Shown: positions 1 through 5,419, counted from the first letter of the stretch. The stretch: 5,506 bases of DNA from an uncultured Coriobacteriaceae bacterium (GCA_902796815.1 CADBQL010000438.1:1-5506), one strand, 5' to 3'. Made by a program: numbers and translations. The notes: generated from the letters alone by a model not told the origin.

Positions 1-1313
1 CGAATGGCTATGGGCTGCATCGTCGAGCGCACGTGGGAGGCCAAGTCAACCAAATCGATGGCACTCAAATGCAGCTCTATCCCCGAACTTTCCGCTCGTG
101 AAAACGCGAGTATGTTATCGACCATGCCCACGAGCGTGCGCGCCTGATCCCCAATGCTTCCGAGCACTTCCTTGTCGCGGTTTGGCGTATCCGATTCAAG
201 CTCCTGCGAATCGCTCGTCACCTGAGTTTCGGCTAGCTGGGTGAGCGCGATGATGGAAGCGAGCGGCGTGCGCAAGTCATGGGAAAGAGAAGCGAAAAGG
301 CGACTTTTGTACTCAGTTTCGCTCTGAAGCTTCGAAAGGGCGCTTTCGAGCTCCTCTTGCTTGTCTTGCAGCTGCCCGTTCATGCGCTCGAGCTGAGCCG
401 TGCGCTCCTCCACACGCTGGCCCAAATCGGCATACAGCCCGTCCAGATCATCGGCCATCGCGTTGAAGTCGCGCGCGAGTTCTGCAAGCTCGTCAGTGCC
501 GTCCGCCTGCTCAATGCGTTTTGACCCCTCGCCGGGTCGATAAGCAGACGCCGCGGCGGACACCCTTTCGACCGGCTTTATCACGGTCGCGCGAAGAAGC
601 GCGTACATGGCGCCCATCACCACCAGCAGTCCAAGTAGATAAAGCCCGATGCCCTCGACGGCACCTGCAGCTGCGGTATCCCGATATCCGCCGATCGATT
701 CACGCACGCTCACAGCGCCCTTCACCATTCCCACGGAATAGCCTTCCTTTTTATAACCGAGGACGTCGGTTTCGCCCGCTGGCGCTCCGTGGCAGGAAAG
801 GCAGCTTTCGGTAACCCTGCGCGGGCGTAGGTAGTAATAGACTTGGTCCCCGTTCTCGTTCGTGCCAATGCCGGAGTATTCTTCTAGCGACTCGTCTGCC
901 GCAAACGCTTCAAGCGCCTCGCGCTCGAAATCGTCGGGGCTGTCTTCCTTATTGCGTGGCTCTAGCGCCACGACTCTGATTTCGTCGGTGTTTCCCTTGT
1001 TGAAATCCCGGGCGATAGATTTCACGGAGGTCACGCAGACCAAACCACGCGCCAAATCGCCAAACTGTTGTACGTACGCATTCGTCGCCGGCTGATTCTC
1101 GTCGACGTAATCCCAGACCGCATCCATCTGGTCGCTCAGCGCAATGGCGCGCTCTTTGGCGTCATTCGTGCTATGGTCGTGCACAAACGTCAAGCCCCAG
1201 GCAAGTGCGGCAAACATGAACAACGTGAACAGCACAGCGAGCGCCGTGAGCACCTTGAACTGCAATCCCGTCTTCCATTTCCTCCCGTCAGCCAAGAAGC
1301 GCCACCCCCTCAT
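1..1313 (-). CDS. Heme c-containing membrane sensor histidine kinase (DUF3365-HAMP-HisKA), C-terminus cut by window edge
   Basis: About 437 residues are visible and the frame stays open to base 1. In order there is a first membrane helix (about residues 19-40), an extracytoplasmic domain ending in C171-L-S-C174-H175-G, a second helix (about 218-240), a HAMP linker (about 241-293), a coiled coil (about 295-338) and the HisKA dimerisation helix with the phospho-acceptor H345 in SHDLRTP. The domain with CLSCHG matches the DUF3365/Tll0287-like family, whose CxxCH attaches a c-type heme outside the membrane. The protein should therefore sense a redox or gaseous ligand and phosphorylate a response regulator. 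The ATP-binding domain, and probably the regulator gene, lie beyond the window. The ATG at 1313 overlaps the end of the upstream nrfA-like gene by 26 bases and has no clear ribosome site. A TTG at 1295, about 9 bases after a GAGGGGG run, is an alternative start. The overlap implies translational coupling with the reductase. The signal sensed is inference. Confidence 0.93.
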   Translation of the reverse strand, partial: MRGWRFLADGRKWKTGLQFKVLTALAVLFTLFMFAALAWGLTFVHDHSTNDAKERAIALSDQMDAVWDYVDENQPATNAYVQQFGDLARGLVCVTSVKSIARDFNKGNTDEIRVVALEPRNKEDSPDDFEREALEAFAADESLEEYSGIGTNENGDQVYYYLRPRRVTESCLSCHGAPAGETDVLGYKKEGYSVGMVKGAVSVRESIGGYRDTAAAGAVEGIGLYLLGLLVVMGAMYALLRATVIKPVERVSAAASAYRPGEGSKRIEQADGTDELAELARDFNAMADDLDGLYADLGQRVEERTAQLERMNGQLQDKQEELESALSKLQSETEYKSRLFASLSHDLRTPLASIIALTQLAETQVTSDSQELESDTPNRDKEVLGSIGDQARTLVGMVDNILAFSRAESSGIELHLSAIDLVDLASHVRSTMQPIAI

Positions 1314-2637
1314 CGCATACCGAATTTGCCTTGTCGAGTATTCCTCGCCAATCCATCATAGCCACCTGTGAGCCCGGCAACTCCGCCGGCCCAGTCAAAA
1401 GGCAGCACTCGTACCATGTCACCTTCGCGTAAAGCTTCTTCGCCGCATCTGCCCAATCTGCAACTTCGGCATCGCTGCCAGACTGCCGGTTTAGAGCCTG
1501 TTCGAGCTTTTCCCCAAAAGCCGCCCTGCGCTCCTGCAGCGTCTCGATGCCTGCAGCCATCTGAGATTCCCTGTCCCTCACGAACGCGGCCATGCGCTCG
1601 GTCGATGAGATGCCCATTTGCTCGTGGCAGTTCAGGCAATAGGAAAGCGCGTTCTCGTTTTCGATGGGCGAGTTTGCCGCAAAGTGGTCGGTGTACTCCT
1701 CGCCATCGTCAGACAGGGCTTTCGGCATATGGCAGTCAGCGCACGTCACGCCAAGAAGCTGCATCTTCGTGTCCATAAAAAGCTCGATGGTCGGATGCAC
1801 AAGACAACTCTTAACGAGCCCCGTCTCTTCGTCGAGCTCGAAGTTGACGCCATCTTCCCAACATGTCTCGAACAGGGCATCGACATCATATCCGTTGCGG
1901 TAGGCTTTCATGGTTCGCAAATCATCCTCCGTTTTTATGGAGGAGCGGTAGTCGTAAGAGTTATGGCATTGCGCGCATACCGCGTTGCGCTCATCCAGGC
2001 GGTCGGCGAGCCCTGCGCCCAAGACCTGGAAATACATGAGGCCTGGCCGCATGCTTGCCTTGCCGGGGTCGCCCTCGTGGCACATTGCGCAATCGAAATA
2101 ATCTCCATCCACGATTGCGCGCGCCGAGGCGTTATAGGGGCTCGTGAAAGCAGCGGCGCCCTGCTCGTCATACAGCTTTTCAAAACGGGTGCTCTTGCAT
2201 GACACGCAGCCCGACATCAAATTCATGTCGACGAGCACCTCGTCATCGAGCAGGTCGATATCGTACGTACCGCTCGCAGCATCGTAGCTTTCGGGAATCA
2301 TTTGCACGTTCCCGTTTTCGTCGGGCACGGGATCGCCGTTGCGATCGCGAATCGTAGGCGCCTCGCACGTATCGCCAACGCGCTCGGCCGAATGCCCGAC
2401 CGTCACGCCGTTGGAGTTCACTCGCGCCTGCTGAAGGCCGGCGTATTGCAAAGGATAGGCTTCGGCGTAATCCCTGGTCGTTCCCGCGTCAGCGCCGTCT
2501 TGGCGCGACGCGGACGAGGGCTGCTGTCCCGTTTGAGCCCCATCGCCCCGTTGCCCGCAGCCGATAACGACTCCAGCCGACACCCACAAGATGAGCGTCA
2601 TGCAGATTGCAACGATATGGTGCTTCCTCAAACGCAC
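1288..2637 (-). CDS. nrfA: NrfA-like pentaheme cytochrome c nitrite reductase (ammonia-forming type), lipoprotein
   Basis: This 449-residue protein carries five heme c motifs. The first is C144-V-S-C147-K148, the lysine-ligated active-site heme that marks NrfA. CxxCH follows at 183-187, 221-225, 299-303 and 334-338. NrfA reduces nitrite to ammonium with six electrons on the outer face of the membrane. Other NrfA landmarks are Y228 three residues after the third heme histidine, H281 in HPxxE, the block GVTCADCHMP (296-305), and YTDH (315-318) ahead of the fifth heme. R97 in a TIR context is the best candidate for the catalytic arginine. The N-terminus has a basic stretch, a hydrophobic segment and lipobox V-I-G-C27, so a lipid anchor is likely. 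The start is a GTG with a weak ribosome site; no ATG lies upstream before the in-frame stop. Oddities: the usual CWSCK tryptophan is Val, the calcium-site Glu is S227, and several distal-ligand histidines are missing. No NrfH electron donor is encoded in the window. The family assignment is firm; activity on nitrite is inferred. Confidence 0.85.
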   Translation of the reverse strand: MRLRKHHIVAICMTLILWVSAGVVIGCGQRGDGAQTGQQPSSASRQDGADAGTTRDYAEAYPLQYAGLQQARVNSNGVTVGHSAERVGDTCEAPTIRDRNGDPVPDENGNVQMIPESYDAASGTYDIDLLDDEVLVDMNLMSGCVSCKSTRFEKLYDEQGAAAFTSPYNASARAIVDGDYFDCAMCHEGDPGKASMRPGLMYFQVLGAGLADRLDERNAVCAQCHNSYDYRSSIKTEDDLRTMKAYRNGYDVDALFETCWEDGVNFELDEETGLVKSCLVHPTIELFMDTKMQLLGVTCADCHMPKALSDDGEEYTDHFAANSPIENENALSYCLNCHEQMGISSTERMAAFVRDRESQMAAGIETLQERRAAFGEKLEQALNRQSGSDAEVADWADAAKKLYAKVTWYECCLLTGPAELPGSQVAMMDWRGILDKANSVCDEGVALLG

Positions 2638-2685
2638 GTCAATGCCGCCAATCGCCTTTAACCAGGGCGAACCTCGCCAGTGTGA

Positions 2686-3003
2686 TTATCCCGAAACGAT
2701 ACGCAACCCCGCAATGCAACCCACCAAACCCACGAGCAGAAGCACCTTGACAATCGATGCAGACTCGGCGCCGGTTGCCATGCTGATAGTCGCCGTAGCG
2801 ACAACGCCAATGCCCGTCCAGACCGCATAGGCCACCCCTATGGGAAGCGTCTTCGACGCATAGCCCAATCCCAGCATGCTCAACACGATGCACACTATGA
2901 AAACAATCGTGGGGACAACGTTCGAGAACCCGTCGGATTTGTCGAGAGCAATAGCCCAACCCGACTCCATCAAGCCTGACAACACGAGCACGACCCAGTC
3001 CAT
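2686..3003 (-). CDS. sugE: SugE/Gdx small multidrug resistance-family guanidinium exporter
   Basis: This is a 105-residue protein, the usual SMR length, with four hydrophobic segments (about 2-20, 30-50, 57-77, 84-102). It keeps the essential membrane glutamate E13 in GLMESGW and the block LPIGVAYAVWTGIG (53-66) with W62, which separates the SugE/Gdx branch from EmrE-like multidrug pumps. By family knowledge, Gdx proteins exchange guanidinium for two protons across the inner membrane as antiparallel dimers. The frame is open much further upstream, but this ATG sits 5 bases after a perfect AAGGAG and gives the family's N-terminus. A class III guanidine riboswitch in the leader independently supports guanidinium as the substrate. 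The E. coli GLK motif near residues 19-21 reads ALD here, a small departure. The nrfA-like gene follows 48 bases downstream on the same strand. Confidence 0.95.
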   Translation of the reverse strand: MDWVVLVLSGLMESGWAIALDKSDGFSNVVPTIVFIVCIVLSMLGLGYASKTLPIGVAYAVWTGIGVVATATISMATGAESASIVKVLLLVGLVGCIAGLRIVSG

Positions 3004-3008
3004 ACCAG

Positions 3009-3014
3009 CTCCTT
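3009..3014 (-). promoter_or_regulatory. Ribosome binding site of sugE/gdx
   Basis: A perfect AAGGAG lies five bases before the ATG at 3003. It fixes the start and excludes the longer open frame. It sits just after a potential hairpin strand (3016-3021), so its accessibility may be what the upstream riboswitch controls. Confidence 0.85.
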
Positions 3015-3035
3015 CACGCACAACGTACATCTCGT

Positions 3036-3076
3036 GCGCCGTCTTTGCGTAACCTGGTACGGCTGCCCTCGTCAGG
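3036..3076 (-). promoter_or_regulatory. Guanidine-III riboswitch (ykkC-III type) controlling sugE/gdx
   Basis: This 41-nt leader element matches the class III guanidine aptamer, as I recall the Thermobifida fusca crystal-structure sequence, without gaps. Conserved blocks are ACGAGG (3072-3067), GCCGTACC (3063-3056) and AGACGGCGC (3044-3036). Helix one pairs CCTG (3076-3073) with CAGG (3056-3053). The T. fusca version pairs CCGG with CCGG, so the difference is compensatory. Helix two pairs GCCGT (3063-3059) with ACGGC (3042-3038), and the interleaved helices give the pseudoknot expected of this class. It lies 32 bases ahead of the exporter start, a typical partner gene. Guanidinium binding is expected to switch expression on. 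Translational control is likely because no terminator hairpin with a T run lies between aptamer and gene. Confidence 0.9.
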
Positions 3077-3094
3077 ATTCTTGCGAATGACCAG

Positions 3095-3103
3095 ATTGTA
3101 TCA
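3095..3103 (-). promoter_or_regulatory. Extended -10 promoter for the riboswitch-sugE transcript
   Basis: TGATACAAT is a TGn extended -10 with hexamer TACAAT (one mismatch to TATAAT). Transcription would start near 3088, placing the riboswitch about 12 bases into the RNA. No good -35 is seen at 16-18 bases spacing, which an extended -10 can tolerate. The TGA of this element is also the stop codon of the small open frame upstream. Confidence 0.6.
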
Positions 3104-3256
3104 CAGAACGAATGGCTTGGCGTATTCCGCCACTTTGCGTGCGAGTTTGCGACAAGAGTCGTTGTTGGCACCGCCCGCATATTCCCACATAACGAATGGA
3201 TTGTTTGCGTTAGCCTTCGCATCTTTTGATAATCCAAGAAGTGCCGCCTTGAACAC
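3101..3256 (-). CDS. Possible small hypothetical protein or gene remnant
   Basis: An open frame runs from just after the TAA of the TRIC-type gene (3290), in the same frame, to a TGA at 3101. From the GTG at 3256 it would give 51 residues; without a start it spans 62 codons. The product looks protein-like: a hydrophobic start, an Asn-rich middle (residues about 18-23), then a basic amphipathic helix (LARKVAEYAK) and the end PFVL. I do not recognise it. The AAGGAG overlapping the upstream stop (3291-3286) has no start codon at a usable distance, and the GTG has only a weak ribosome site. It may be a real microprotein, a degraded C-terminus, or chance. It fills most of the gap between the TRIC-type gene and the sugE promoter. 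Confidence 0.25.
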   Translation of the reverse strand: MFKAALLGLSKDAKANANNPFVMWEYAGGANNDSCRKLARKVAEYAKPFVL

Positions 3257-3289
3257 CTGCCAAGTGCGATGGCCCGCCCTGACGGCTCC

Positions 3290-3970
3290 TTACTTGTCAT
3301 CCCGAGAGGCGCGGCGTTCCTGGCGCAACGTTGCAGGCGTCCCATGCGTATGCCAGCCAAACCGCTCCGAAAGCACCGTCAGGCCAAATCCCGATGCAAC
3401 ACAGAGCACCGATGCCAAATCCTGCGTCGCGCCGAGCACGACGGGCACTACATAGAAGATGGCCCCAACCACACTCGACACGCCGTAGAACTTTCCAGGC
3501 AAAAAGACGCGCGGAACTTCGCCTGTGCAGATGTCGCGCAGCGCACCGCCGCCGACCGCGGTGACGCTCCCTAAGATGACCGAAATCACGGCACCAACGC
3601 CCGCAAACCACGACTTGCTCGCGCCCGCGAGCACGTACCAAGCCATGCAGAACGCGTCGATGTAGAAAAGGTGCCTATAGAAATCGGTCAGGAAGCGCCG
3701 CATGAGCGAGAGGGCGACACTTATCACGATGCCCCCGAGGATCACCATGGGGTGCTCCATAAAGAAGATGCCCTGGTCCTGCAGGAGCAGGTCGCGGATG
3801 ATACCGCCGCCGAAGCCCGTGACCATCCCCAGCGATGCCGCGCCGAGCGTATCCATCTGGCGGTCGATGGCGTACAACGTTCCGGCGACGACGCCAATCG
3901 CCACTCCCAGGTAATCGATGATGGTCGTCACCGGAACCTGGCTAAGCAGTTGCACCAAATCCGCATCCAT
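3290..3970 (-). CDS. TRIC/UPF0126 family membrane protein (two Gly_transporter repeats, YadS/YicG-like)
   Basis: This 226-residue, strongly hydrophobic protein is built of two homologous halves, each with the family signature GGGxxRD: GGGIIRD at 54-60 and GGGALRD at 140-146. About seven membrane helices can be drawn, as in prokaryotic TRIC-type channels; each half matches the domain often labelled Gly_transporter (PF03458). Bacterial relatives are described as trimeric cation channels, and some as glycine transporters, so the substrate cannot be named here. The last 20 or so residues (from W206) are hydrophilic and basic and should be cytoplasmic. The ATG at 3970 follows an AGGTGG ribosome site by six bases. 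Length is slightly above the usual 200-215. No co-function with its neighbours is evident from the sequence; it probably has its own promoter. Confidence 0.93.
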   Translation of the reverse strand: MDADLVQLLSQVPVTTIIDYLGVAIGVVAGTLYAIDRQMDTLGAASLGMVTGFGGGIIRDLLLQDQGIFFMEHPMVILGGIVISVALSLMRRFLTDFYRHLFYIDAFCMAWYVLAGASKSWFAGVGAVISVILGSVTAVGGGALRDICTGEVPRVFLPGKFYGVSSVVGAIFYVVPVVLGATQDLASVLCVASGFGLTVLSERFGWHTHGTPATLRQERRASRDDK

Positions 3971-4032
3971 GGCATTCCACCTCTCCTCAACGCGCGACCA
4001 GCAGAATCATTCGCTGCGGTCAAATGCACAAG

Positions 4033-4038
4033 ATTGTA
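4033..4038 (-). promoter_or_regulatory. Candidate -10 box for the TRIC-type gene
   Basis: TACAAT lies about 60 bases ahead of the start codon at 3970. A poor T-rich -35 candidate (GTTTTC, about 4056-4061) sits 17 bases upstream. The position suits a short leader ending in the GAGGAGAGGTGG purine stretch (3977-3988) that serves as ribosome site. The call rests on hexamer resemblance only. Confidence 0.4.
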
Positions 4039-4510
4039 ACCCGCTGTAGCAGAGGGAAAACCACACCCACCAATCGCACAACACCCATTCACGCTCGCTT
4101 CAAACGCCAGCGAACGACCGAGTTAAATGGACGAGCGACAGCTTCGCCAATCACCCGCGCATTCGTTGCGCAAGTGTATCTTTTAGCTCGATTGCAAGCT
4201 TCGAGAATGCGAGGTTACAGCTCGGCTGATAGGCCGTTACGGGTTTGTGCCAGGTTCGATACACTCGCTCGTAAACACTCGCTTGACGTTCATCCAGCAG
4301 ATTCCTTGAACGCGCTGCAACATATCTAACGCACGTAGCTCCAGACGAGTACAGCACGGGGATAGTCCAGGAGGAGTTCCACATGCCCACGAATTACCGA
4401 CGATGAATAATTCAAGAGGACTCACTAATTGAAATTGAACTCAATCTAGCGTCTTCGTCTCGAATTCGGGCGCTACCGCGTCTCCGCGACACGCTGCTTC
4501 CAGCCATGCG
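4039..4510. other. Intergenic gap of about 470 bases with no supported gene
   Basis: I find no gene I can defend here. The most protein-like frame is on the minus strand, 4390-4151 (GTG start or ATG at 4384, up to 79 residues). It has no ribosome site, only mildly biased third positions and no recognisable motif. An overlapping minus-strand frame (4425-4237) is no better, so a decayed gene with a frameshift is possible. Structures noted are an imperfect 8-bp hairpin around 4091-4115, the inverted repeat GAATTA/TAATTC (4391-4396 and 4408-4413), and a CGCG/CGCG hairpin just downstream of the lipoprotein stop. None is followed by a T run, so none is called a terminator. Confidence 0.5.
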
Positions 4511-5287
4511 CTATAGCAGAGTAACCGCGCTCGCAGAAGGCTCGCCAATGGGGAGACGAACATCGGAAGGGAACATAATGTCGTCCGCCAACACGGCAAT
4601 AGTTGCATGCTGGCCATCGAGATCGCGCCACGTCTCAAGATTGCCATATTCCACGACGAACGAACTGTATTCCGTATATTCGGCAACGCCCATCATGCTC
4701 GCAGAACGGCGAGTCATACCCGTCCCATCTGCGCTCATACCGCTAACCATAATTGGCTGGTCAAAAACGAGCACGGCGTATTCGCCGCCGCCCGACGCCG
4801 CTGCTGGGTCTATGTCTACGCCTTGCAGGGCAATGAGCTGCTCCGCATCAACAACCCGCACCGTGCCCTCAAAGACCTGATAGCCGTTATCCATTGCCGC
4901 CTGAGCCGCCTCGCGCGCGGGGTCGGCGGATGCGGATACCGAAGTGGATTCGGAAGATGGGGCAGGTTCGGCTGCCGACGGAGATGCGGAGGCTTCTTGG
5001 TCAGCGCTCGCCTGGGCAGATTCGGAGGCCGCTTGGTCGGAGCTCGCCTGGGCGGATTCGGAGACCGCTTGGTCGGCGCTCGCTGATTCAGGCTCGGTCG
5101 CCGCCTCTGTTGAGGACACCTCGGCGCTTGCCGAAGATGCCGCTTCGGAAACGGCTGCAGAGCCGACGCTTTCCGAGGCCGTCGACGAACTTGTTGCCGG
5201 CGCTGATGAGCAACCAGCCATAAGGAGCGCAGCTAACCAGCAGATAAACAGGATGGATGTCACAGCAAACGACGATCTCTTCATCAT
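4511..5287 (-). CDS. Secreted lipoprotein with Ser/Ala/Glu-rich linker and unrecognised C-terminal domain
   Basis: This 258-residue protein begins MMKRSS. It has a hydrophobic signal segment (about 8-25) and lipobox L-M-A-G-C26, so it should be cleaved and anchored to the outer face of the membrane. Residues about 27-122 are almost entirely Ser, Ala, Glu, Gln, Pro, Thr and Asp, with an internal 12-residue repeat around SESAQASSDQAA; this looks like a flexible wall-spanning tether. Residues about 125-258 form a compact-looking domain of alternating beta-like stretches (GYQVFEGTVRVVD, EYAVLVFD, HATIAVLADDIMF) that I cannot assign to a family. The ATG at 5287 lies six bases after AAGGAG; the second ATG at 5284 would give nearly the same protein. 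The same frame is open to 5473 but that extension ignores the ribosome site and the signal peptide. Function is unknown; a surface binding or structural role is a guess. Confidence 0.9.
   Translation of the reverse strand: MMKRSSFAVTSILFICWLAALLMAGCSSAPATSSSTASESVGSAAVSEAASSASAEVSSTEAATEPESASADQAVSESAQASSDQAASESAQASADQEASASPSAAEPAPSSESTSVSASADPAREAAQAAMDNGYQVFEGTVRVVDAEQLIALQGVDIDPAAASGGGEYAVLVFDQPIMVSGMSADGTGMTRRSASMMGVAEYTEYSSFVVEYGNLETWRDLDGQHATIAVLADDIMFPSDVRLPIGEPSASAVTLL
4995..5086 (-). repeat. 36-bp in-frame tandem repeat in the lipoprotein linker (about 2.5 copies)
   Basis: Unit one is about 4995-5030, unit two 5031-5066, and a partial third 5067-5086. Units differ at only a few positions and encode 12-residue blocks related to SESAQASSDQAA. 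Because 36 is a multiple of three, gain or loss of a unit would change tether length without breaking the frame. Confidence 0.8.
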
Positions 5288-5293
5288 GGTGCA

Positions 5294-5299
5294 CTCCTT
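5294..5299 (-). promoter_or_regulatory. Ribosome binding site of the lipoprotein gene
   Basis: AAGGAG lies six bases before the ATG at 5287. It decides this start over the open frame that extends upstream to 5473. Confidence 0.8.
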
Positions 5300-5316
5300 T
5301 TCTCGATTACGGCCCC

Positions 5317-5325
5317 ATAATACCA
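5317..5325 (-). promoter_or_regulatory. Extended -10 promoter candidate for the lipoprotein gene
   Basis: TGGTATTAT is a TGn extended -10 with hexamer TATTAT. The start of transcription would fall near 5310, giving a leader of about 22 bases that contains the ribosome site. No convincing -35 is present at the expected spacing. Confidence 0.55.
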
Positions 5326-5358
5326 CGATTGCCTCGCGCAATCGTTTGCCCAGAATTC

Positions 5359-5419
5359 GGCCGACTGCATAGTTGACGCGAGATAGCTTATGTGGATGTT
5401 TTTGGCCGACTGAAAAGTT
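5359..5419. repeat. Pair of imperfect direct repeats upstream of the lipoprotein promoter
   Basis: On the plus strand GGCCGACTG occurs at 5359-5367 and 5404-5412, followed in both cases by three variable bases and AGTTG (5371-5375 and 5416-5420). The copies are 45 bases apart, in the same orientation, upstream of the extended -10 at 5317-5325. A related GTTTTGGCC lies at 5488-5496. They could be regulator sites or copies of a dispersed genomic repeat. Confidence 0.45.

Noticed and set aside
3118..3132. Inverted repeat TGGCG-N5-CGCCA near the -35 region of the sugE promoter
   Set aside because: Five-base arms are common by chance in GC-rich DNA. The site is noted only as a weak operator candidate.
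2686..3360. 224-residue version of the SugE/Gdx gene with a 119-residue N-terminal extension
   Set aside because: The extension runs over the riboswitch, promoter and the end of the TRIC-type gene. The ATG at 3003 has a perfect ribosome site and gives the normal 105-residue SMR protein.
4245..4270. GGTTCGAT resembling a tRNA T-loop
   Set aside because: The flanking bases do not form a 5-bp T stem, and no acceptor or anticodon arm can be drawn around it.
4450..4500. CGCG-GAGA-CGCG hairpin downstream of the lipoprotein as a terminator
   Set aside because: The stem is only four pairs and no T run follows it.
279..5372. Long plus-strand open frames throughout, such as 1618-2202, 3671-4039 and 4944-5372
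   Set aside because: They lie opposite well-supported minus-strand genes, have Arg/Ser/Pro-rich shadow-like compositions and show no ribosome sites or motifs.
5373..5405. Plus-strand TTGACG as the -35 of a divergent promoter
   Set aside because: No acceptable -10 lies 16-18 bases downstream, and no plus-strand gene is visible before the window ends.
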